From contig DMQW01000412.1 in assembly GCA_003455565.1 (NCBI GenBank), forward strand, positions 1 through 11,938: DNA of 11,938 nucleotides, read 5' to 3'. Origin of the DNA: Limisphaerales bacterium (GTDB taxonomy: Bacteria; Verrucomicrobiota; Verrucomicrobiia; Limisphaerales; UBA11358). Below, in pieces: positions 6,486 through 11,938 of this stretch (position 1 is the stretch's first letter; each line of letters opens with the position of its first letter). The notes under the pieces were generated by a model, which saw only the letters and a program-made list of their open reading frames with translations, had not been told where the DNA came from and did not search any database. The position numbers were made by a program, and so were the translations under genes.

Positions 6486-7823
6486 ATGAGTGCCCAGATT
6501 TTCATCAGTTATCGTCGCGATGCGACGGCTGGGCACGTAGAGCGCTTAGTTGAACGTCTTCGTCAAGAATACGATGAGGAAACTGTTTTTATGGACAAAC
6601 CAGGCATCCAGCCAGGCGCACCATTCCCCGAAGTTCTAAGAAGGGCTGTTGATGAGTCAGAAGTCGTGTTGGCGGTTATCGATCCCCAGTGGCTTTCCTG
6701 CAAAAAAGCTCATTCCGAGATAAGGCGGCTCGATTGTGAAGATGACTGGGTGCGAGAGGAATTACGAAGAGCTTTACTGGCACGCAAGGACGGCCGGGTT
6801 CGGTGGATTATCCCCATTCTAGTCGCAGCGGCACCAAGGCCAGAAAAGAATGACCTCCCTGAGCCAATCAAAGGTCTTTCTGACTTACAACCTTTCAAAC
6901 TTTCCACTGAAATCGGACCGGTTTGGGATAAAGCAATCCTCACATTGGTCGAACTGTTGGACCAGAAGCTTGAAATTCCACCGGAAGAACGCGCTCGCGA
7001 CTGGCTTTATGAAGAGATTTCAAAACCTCTGCGCAATTTGACCGTCAAACAGCGCCGCCAGATTGCTGCAGCACTATCCAGCCTGGATAATCTGAGTGAC
7101 ACCGAAGCGTTCTCGCCGCGCGCATTGGCAGAAAGATTCTACCGGATCGGTCCGGCGGCCATGGAAAGCCTGAGGCAGTCAGCTCATTTCGACGAGCGGA
7201 TGCGCCAATTTTTGAATTTGCTCAAGGACTATTGGGTGAATGAGGAAGAAGCCAAAAAATTGGCTGACACATGGAAATCGCATGAGGCGGGACGTGTTGC
7301 GATTGTTCAAGGCCAAGAACCTGTCTTTACCCCCGATTGTGTTGTCCAGAAAGCAAGCAATGAACTCCACCGCTGGCAAATAATTCCCGTAACTACTGGG
7401 GCTTCCCAGCCTTCCATCAATGAAATTATTTCAGACATCCATACTAAACTGCGGACGGATATTTTCAAACCATTGCTCATGCGAAAAGGGCTGCCCGATT
7501 CTGAAACTCCCGAGGTCACCCAATTCCTTCAGGGATGCTTGAAGAACAAAGCCGTCTCGAAAAGGCCTGTAGCCGTCCAACTCGATGAAACCGGGGCGGC
7601 TGACGAGCGCCTAATACGGGCGATACAGGCTACTTTCCCTCACCTTCGTATTTTAATTCTCGCGCCTGACAATCGAGGAGTTTTCGACCTCGTGGAAAAA
7701 TATGACAGGGATGTGGAAAGGAATTCGACAACTATTGTCATCCCCGAAAAAAAACCCGGCGACGAACAGCGCGCCGTGAATGCCTACTATAACATTGCTG
7801 ATGATTTCACTCAGACTATATGA
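6486..7823 (+). CDS. TIR-domain effector protein
   Basis: A 445-residue soluble protein. Residues 1-160 form a TIR domain: IFISYRRD (5-12) is strand A, VFMDKPGIQPGAPF (34-47) is the BB-loop region and VVLAVIDPQWL (60-70) follows. DDWVREEL (86-93) places E92 where SARM1-type enzymes have their NADase glutamate (DWVHKE). Bacterial TIR domains of this kind typically cleave NAD+ once triggered, starving the infected cell. Residues about 165-295 are helical and could be an effector-associated adaptor that recruits the TIR to the ATPase core. Residues about 296-445 look alpha/beta, with VAVQLDETG (362-370) and LRILILAPD (387-395), like a degenerate P-loop domain without a Walker A. The stop overlaps the next gene's start by four bases (ATGA), so the two are translationally coupled. 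The start at ATG 6486 is immediately before the TIR strand; no clear ribosome site is seen. Confidence 0.87.
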   Translation: MSAQIFISYRRDATAGHVERLVERLRQEYDEETVFMDKPGIQPGAPFPEVLRRAVDESEVVLAVIDPQWLSCKKAHSEIRRLDCEDDWVREELRRALLARKDGRVRWIIPILVAAAPRPEKNDLPEPIKGLSDLQPFKLSTEIGPVWDKAILTLVELLDQKLEIPPEERARDWLYEEISKPLRNLTVKQRRQIAAALSSLDNLSDTEAFSPRALAERFYRIGPAAMESLRQSAHFDERMRQFLNLLKDYWVNEEEAKKLADTWKSHEAGRVAIVQGQEPVFTPDCVVQKASNELHRWQIIPVTTGASQPSINEIISDIHTKLRTDIFKPLLMRKGLPDSETPEVTQFLQGCLKNKAVSKRPVAVQLDETGAADERLIRAIQATFPHLRILILAPDNRGVFDLVEKYDRDVERNSTTIVIPEKKPGDEQRAVNAYYNIADDFTQTI

Positions 7824-8863
7824 ATAAGCCACCACCCTCATTCGAAGAATTCATTTTGAATCCCAAAGACAATTTCGCTGATTTCCGCACAAACGAGGAT
7901 CCCGTGCCATTGGGCGACCGCAGGGATGGCCTGTTCTACCGTTATACTCCTAAGATAAAATTAGCCGTGCGTGTTGCTCTCGCGGTTGGCCGGCCGTTGC
8001 TCCTTCTTGGGCCTTCCGGCTGCGGCAAGTCGTCTCTTGCTTTTAATCTCTCGCGCCTGATGCGCCGCCGTTATTATGAGTTCGTTGTGCAAGCTCGCAC
8101 CCAGGCTCAGGAATTGTTTTATCGTTTTGATGCCATCCGTCGTCTCGGTGAAGCTCAAGCCAGCGCCGCATCGAAGACAACAGATGCCATTAATTGGCGG
8201 AGTTGTTATCCGTTCATTGAGCCAGGCCATCTTTGGTGGGTATTCAATCCTGCGGCGGCGTATCGGCGTGGAGCTTCTGCTGAAGAAGCGGCAATGTTTA
8301 AGTCCCCGGTAAATCCGGTCCGATGGAATCCGGGACTTTCACCAGAACCGGTTCACCCGGAACCACCAGCTTCGCAAAATGACGCACCTGCCGTCCTATT
8401 GATCGATGAAATCGACAAGGCGGAGCCTGATTTTCCCAACAACCTACTCGTGCCGCTCGGTTCTCAGGAGTTTACGATTGAGGAAACCGGTGACGTTATC
8501 AGCTTCAATTCCACTGATAATAATTTTGCTCCTGCGCCGCTAATCATCATCACCTCCAACCAAGAGCGAGATTTGCCGAACGCTTTTATTCGCCGGTGTA
8601 TCGTTCTTGAAATTAAACCACCCACTACTGATGAACTCGTGGAACTGGCAAAATCGGCATTTTGCCAGACTGACCACACCGCCCATGACCGGTTCACTTC
8701 TATTGCCAATAAAATGATAACAACTCGTCCTGATTCACCCCTGAGCACCGCAGAATTCCTGGATGTGGTGCGTGCAATCACTTCACTCAAAGTGGAGGAT
8801 GGTGATTGGGAGGAGATTATTTTGCGAACAACATGGAAGGCTAGTGACACCGTTGGCCAATAA
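7820..8863 (+). CDS. MoxR-type AAA+ ATPase
   Basis: A 347-residue AAA+ ATPase. It has Walker A GPSGCGKS (64-71), Walker B VLLIDEIDKA (192-201, D196 and E197), sensor-1 TSN (245-247) and a following 'LPNAFIRRC' with arginine-finger candidates R258/R259. The 120-residue stretch between Walker A and B includes 'EPGHLWWVFNP' (134-144), a segment characteristic of MoxR-like ATPases encoded beside vWA-like, SAV_2336-like partners. All catalytic residues are present, so it should hydrolyse ATP as a hexamer. MoxR ATPases usually remodel or load a vWA-domain partner, here the next gene, 19 bases downstream. Its ATG overlaps the TIR stop by four bases. The product is cytosolic. Confidence 0.9.
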   Translation: MNKPPPSFEEFILNPKDNFADFRTNEDPVPLGDRRDGLFYRYTPKIKLAVRVALAVGRPLLLLGPSGCGKSSLAFNLSRLMRRRYYEFVVQARTQAQELFYRFDAIRRLGEAQASAASKTTDAINWRSCYPFIEPGHLWWVFNPAAAYRRGASAEEAAMFKSPVNPVRWNPGLSPEPVHPEPPASQNDAPAVLLIDEIDKAEPDFPNNLLVPLGSQEFTIEETGDVISFNSTDNNFAPAPLIIITSNQERDLPNAFIRRCIVLEIKPPTTDELVELAKSAFCQTDHTAHDRFTSIANKMITTRPDSPLSTAEFLDVVRAITSLKVEDGDWEEIILRTTWKASDTVGQ

Positions 8864-8882
8864 TTAAATCAAATTATTTCTC

Positions 8883-11800
8883 GTGAGATTGCGCACTCCA
8901 ACTGGGCTGGCCGATCTCGCATTGGCTTATGCTGCCTTGCACCCTCAGCCCAGTGAATTGGAATCTATAGCCCTATTGCTTGGCTTGGTCGCTGTCGGCC
9001 GGGTTCACTTGCCTCCGCCTGTTAGTCCACCGATCTTGTCCCTCGCCGAGGCACCTCCGGCGGCGGCCATCATTGACGTCCTAGCGGCACCACTCATCGA
9101 GGAAGAAGATGACGATGAGGAGTATTCTTCTGTCCCGGTCAGTCCCACGCGATGGAAGATTGAGGAATCAAAAATATGGGGTCCGATTACCATCAACAAG
9201 GGTTTCCCCAAAAAGCATCCCGTGCGTGCCCAACCCGGAGAATATCCTAAAGCAACATCGCCCCCTGCCGGTATCGCTGATTCAAAGGCTTGGCCATTGC
9301 CTCCGAAAGAATCCCGGCAATACCGCTCGCCCAAGCCTTTAATTCCAGTCGGAATAAGGCGGTCATTTCTCAGGGACATAGCCTCAAGTTGGGGGCCTAC
9401 AGGAGATGTTGATACTGTGCGTCTCGCTGACATCATCGCCCGGGGTAAGTGGCTGCGAACCATTCCTCGGATCAAGCGGCGGTCCGTTGAACGGCCCCCC
9501 AGGTTTTTAGTGGACGTAAGTCAGCCGATGACTCCGTATCTCGATGAGGCTAACGATCTCGTGGGTATGGCAAAGTCAATCTTGGGCTGTTCCGCATCGT
9601 CAATTACATGGACCTCTGGTCCACCTGAACTGAATCATGATGACGACACCCGCCCTTCGCCCGCCGTATCGCCTGGCGATACGTTGATCGTTTTGTCTCT
9701 CCTAGGATTAGGGACATCTGGGATTGAACAAGAAGCCTGGCTCAAATTTGCGCAAACGGCCAGTTGTCGAGGGGTGCGTTTGATTGCCATCTCACCTGCG
9801 CTTCCTGCTCATTGGGCATATTTCGACGCGCGACGATATTGGTCTTTCATACCTTGGATGTGTCATAGTAGCACTCGCCGCATCTCCTCACCAGACGACG
9901 TCGCACAACTTGCGGCACTACTTTCTGTCGTCGCCAATCCGGATCCAGACATGGTGCGTGATGCTCGGCTGCGCTTTTTTCCTAACACCGAGCTGTATTT
10001 GGAGTCAATGTTGATCCAGAGTCGTTGGGTTGCCGCTGCCTTCTGTGGTCGGTTGGTCATGCATTGCGATAAATCTGGATACCTGCGTCAACTCTTGTTG
10101 CGTTCACCGCACCTCCTGAAGCAGGCGCAAATCTTAACCACCTCTGGATCGGGTTCAAACGTGCCAGAATACTCGCCGGTAACATCCGCCGAAAAACTAT
10201 GGGCGGATGCCTTGAGTAGCGACCTAGGTGCTGACGAGCGCATCAACGCTGGTCTGGCCGGCTTGATCAAAGCGCTCCATGAAAACCAAGACGATGAGTC
10301 ATTTGCCAGATTTGCTTATAGCGTATTGGAACGGCTGCCGCCAACTAAGCTCGATAGTGAGTTGGGCCGGCTTGCGGCCCTTATGGTTCGTTGTGGACTC
10401 CGCCAACAATTAGATGAGGGTTCCTTGGGGCTTGCGACCAAGCACCACAGTTGGCTATACCCAAAATCCACGGTGATTGGGCTGGCATGGAATGGGCGCA
10501 AGTTGTTTCTGAAAGATCGGCCTCGTTCTGGCGACGCTCTAATCGAGTTGCCTGAAACCCCGCGACGTCACATCCGCATTAACTGGGGCGAGCATCTTGG
10601 AGCAGAATGGAGATATTTTCTTCGGGGACGCCGCAATATTGTAGTAGCTCCCGAGTTGCCGGATTCGGTAACCACCTTAAGTGGCCAGACTTATACTCTC
10701 ACACAACCGGATGAGGATGATATTTGGCGCACAATAGAGCGATCTTTAAAGGCTGGCGAAATCATTAAGGGACGTCTGATATCAATGGTTACGAACCCGG
10801 ACGGGTTCGTTGGCTTCCTAATTGATATAGGAATAACAGCATTTCTTCCTGCCTCTCAATTCGCAAATGATGGTTTTGTCGAAGCGCCGGAGGGTTGGTT
10901 GGGCCAGTTTGTTGAGGTTATAGTCATTGAAGCAGATCGTTATGTGCGTCTCATTATTGTTTCCCGATCACGTGCGCTTGCCGCAATGGCAAAGGAGGAA
11001 GCGAAAATATATCTCGCCTCCCTAATCGTTGGAGAGAGATTGTATGGATGCGTAACAGCAGTAACTACCTCAGTAATTCTAGTGCGTGTAGGAGCCGTCA
11101 CTGGCAAGATACCATTATACAAGAGTTTTAAACAAAAGCTTCAACGGCTAGTTCACCTTGTTAAGATAGGTGATATAATAGCTTGTAAGGTAGTGTCGGT
11201 TGACCCAACAAACCAACTCCTCGAACTGCGGCTCAACCGCCTATCGCAAGATCGGTGGTTAACTCTCTCTGAGCGATTCCCCATTGGAGCAGTGATAATT
11301 GGCACAGTGAAAACCTTGATCTCAGACGGTGCTTTTATCGAACTGGAGCCAGGTTTCGACGGCTTTGTAGATAAACGTAACATCACTGGGGACATTCAAC
11401 AGAGGCTATCAGATATACTAACAAACGGACAAAAAATCGAAGTAACAGTGATTCAAAATGATATAATAAAACAACATATCGCGCTCGAAATTAAGCAACT
11501 TCCACCGAATCCATGGGATAACATCGAAACCAAGTATCCGATAGGATCAAGGGTCAAGGGCAAAGTTGTCAACCTAATGCCCGATGGCGTGCTTGTGAAG
11601 CTCGATCCCGGAGTGAATGGTTTCGTCCATGCAACCGAACTCTCCTGGTCCAAGCTGGTGGCCAAGCCCAGCGACGTGCTCAAGCAGGACGAAGAAATCG
11701 AAGCCGTCGTCCTCGGCATCAACCGCGACGAGCAGAAGATTTCCCTCAGCATTCGCCAGCTCGAATCCAATCCATGGGATAACATCAAAACCAAGTATCC

Positions 11801-11938
11801 GATAGGATCAAGGGTCAAGGGCAAGGTCGTCAGCCTCGTGTCTTACGGCGCGTTTGTGCAGCTCGAACCCGGCGTGGAAGGTCTCGTCCACGTCACCGAA
11901 CTTTCCTGGACCAAGCGCGTGGCCAAGCCCAGCGATGT
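8883..11938 (+). CDS. vWA-like (SAV_2336-like) core fused to an S1 RNA-binding array, 3'-partial
   Basis: One frame runs from GTG 8883 to the window edge, 1018 codons without a stop. An in-frame TAA at 8865 makes GTG 8883 the first usable start (TTG 8889 is an alternative); no Shine-Dalgarno is evident. In order: a hydrophobic helical N-terminus (1-50), an acidic run EEEDDDEE (73-80), a proline-rich linker, and a vWA-like domain. In that domain FLVDVSQPM (208-216) replaces the DxSxS metal site with DxSxP, and GDTLIVLS lies at 265-272. A helical core follows ('VRDARLRFFPNTELY', 'LIELPETPRRHIRINW') resembling proteins partnered with MoxR ATPases. From about residue 623 there are S1 domains starting near 624, 714, 799, 884 and 972, the last cut by the edge. 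The first keeps the 'AFLPASQF' signature of bS1 domain 2. The vWA core presumably couples to the upstream ATPase; the S1 array should bind RNA or ribosomes. The combined function is inference. Confidence 0.88.
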   Translation, partial: MRLRTPTGLADLALAYAALHPQPSELESIALLLGLVAVGRVHLPPPVSPPILSLAEAPPAAAIIDVLAAPLIEEEDDDEEYSSVPVSPTRWKIEESKIWGPITINKGFPKKHPVRAQPGEYPKATSPPAGIADSKAWPLPPKESRQYRSPKPLIPVGIRRSFLRDIASSWGPTGDVDTVRLADIIARGKWLRTIPRIKRRSVERPPRFLVDVSQPMTPYLDEANDLVGMAKSILGCSASSITWTSGPPELNHDDDTRPSPAVSPGDTLIVLSLLGLGTSGIEQEAWLKFAQTASCRGVRLIAISPALPAHWAYFDARRYWSFIPWMCHSSTRRISSPDDVAQLAALLSVVANPDPDMVRDARLRFFPNTELYLESMLIQSRWVAAAFCGRLVMHCDKSGYLRQLLLRSPHLLKQAQILTTSGSGSNVPEYSPVTSAEKLWADALSSDLGADERINAGLAGLIKALHENQDDESFARFAYSVLERLPPTKLDSELGRLAALMVRCGLRQQLDEGSLGLATKHHSWLYPKSTVIGLAWNGRKLFLKDRPRSGDALIELPETPRRHIRINWGEHLGAEWRYFLRGRRNIVVAPELPDSVTTLSGQTYTLTQPDEDDIWRTIERSLKAGEIIKGRLISMVTNPDGFVGFLIDIGITAFLPASQFANDGFVEAPEGWLGQFVEVIVIEADRYVRLIIVSRSRALAAMAKEEAKIYLASLIVGERLYGCVTAVTTSVILVRVGAVTGKIPLYKSFKQKLQRLVHLVKIGDIIACKVVSVDPTNQLLELRLNRLSQDRWLTLSERFPIGAVIIGTVKTLISDGAFIELEPGFDGFVDKRNITGDIQQRLSDILTNGQKIEVTVIQNDIIKQHIALEIKQLPPNPWDNIETKYPIGSRVKGKVVNLMPDGVLVKLDPGVNGFVHATELSWSKLVAKPSDVLKQDEEIEAVVLGINRDEQKISLSIRQLESNPWDNIKTKYPIGSRVKGKVVSLVSYGAFVQLEPGVEGLVHVTELSWTKRVAKPSD
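11508..11938 (+). repeat. Tandem 261-bp S1-domain-coding repeats
   Basis: One unit starts at 11508 and the next at 11769, a period of 261 bases or 87 codons; the second unit is cut by the window edge. The first 56 bases of the two (11508-11563 and 11769-11824) differ at only one base, while the rest is less alike. Each unit begins with codons for NPWDNI and covers the linker and S1 barrel. Near-identity confined to one block suggests recent duplication or gene conversion inside the array. Confidence 0.85.

Noticed and set aside
9005..9475. Minus-strand frame within the vWA-like gene
   Set aside because: It is antisense to a continuous 1018-codon frame; its serine- and glycine-rich text is typical of shadow translation.
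11453..11824. Minus-strand frame with internally repeated text
   Set aside because: The repetition is only the reverse of the tandem S1-coding repeats on the plus strand.
11508..11938. CRISPR-like periodic repeats
   Set aside because: The period is 261 bases and the repeats are coding S1 domains; there are no short palindromic repeats with unique spacers.

Overview
Origin. The left edge carries the 3' three quarters of a chromosomal glnD gene and a tRNA-Gly(CCC). The GC-rich, C-ending codon style of glnD, weak or absent Shine-Dalgarno sequences, TTCAGCC heptad repeats between genes, and a bS1-like sequence at the right edge together suggest a Gram-negative bacterium, most likely Verrucomicrobiota. 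The phylum is inferred from style and is not proven.

Layout. (1) 1-2157: glnD, 5'-truncated by the window edge. (2) 2250-2323: intact tRNA-Gly(CCC), a glyU-type gene of the kind often used as an integration site. (3) 2324 to about 3600: a small accessory patch. It has two minus-strand genes, an HUH-type replication initiator and a small HTH/excisionase-like protein, followed on the plus strand by a broken HepT-like toxin gene. No integrase is visible. (4) 3742-11938: a plus-strand cassette running off the right edge. It encodes a SLOG-like nucleotide-sensing domain joined to membrane segments, interrupted by one in-frame TAG so that its C-terminal part (5776-6297) is a separate reading frame. 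It continues with a TIR-domain protein (6486-7823), a MoxR-type AAA+ ATPase (7820-8863, ATGA overlap with the TIR gene), and a very long reading frame (8883 to the edge, 1018 codons without a stop). That last product has a degenerate vWA-like, SAV_2336-like core fused to at least five S1 RNA-binding repeats.

How the genes may work together. MoxR ATPases paired with vWA-like proteins that carry interchangeable C-terminal modules, plus TIR and SLOG/transmembrane genes, are the parts of known NTP-dependent biological-conflict (anti-phage or suicide) systems. Here the MoxR ATPase and the vWA-like protein would form the regulated core. The TIR protein would be an NAD-consuming effector, and the SLOG/TM protein a nucleotide-responsive membrane effector. 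What stands out is the C-terminal module of the vWA-like protein: a ribosomal-protein-S1-like array. Its last repeats shift abruptly from about 35% to about 60% GC and look like host rpsA sequence. This suggests an RNA- or ribosome-facing sensor built from, or recombining with, the host S1 gene. The function is inference; the fusion itself is read directly from one uninterrupted frame.
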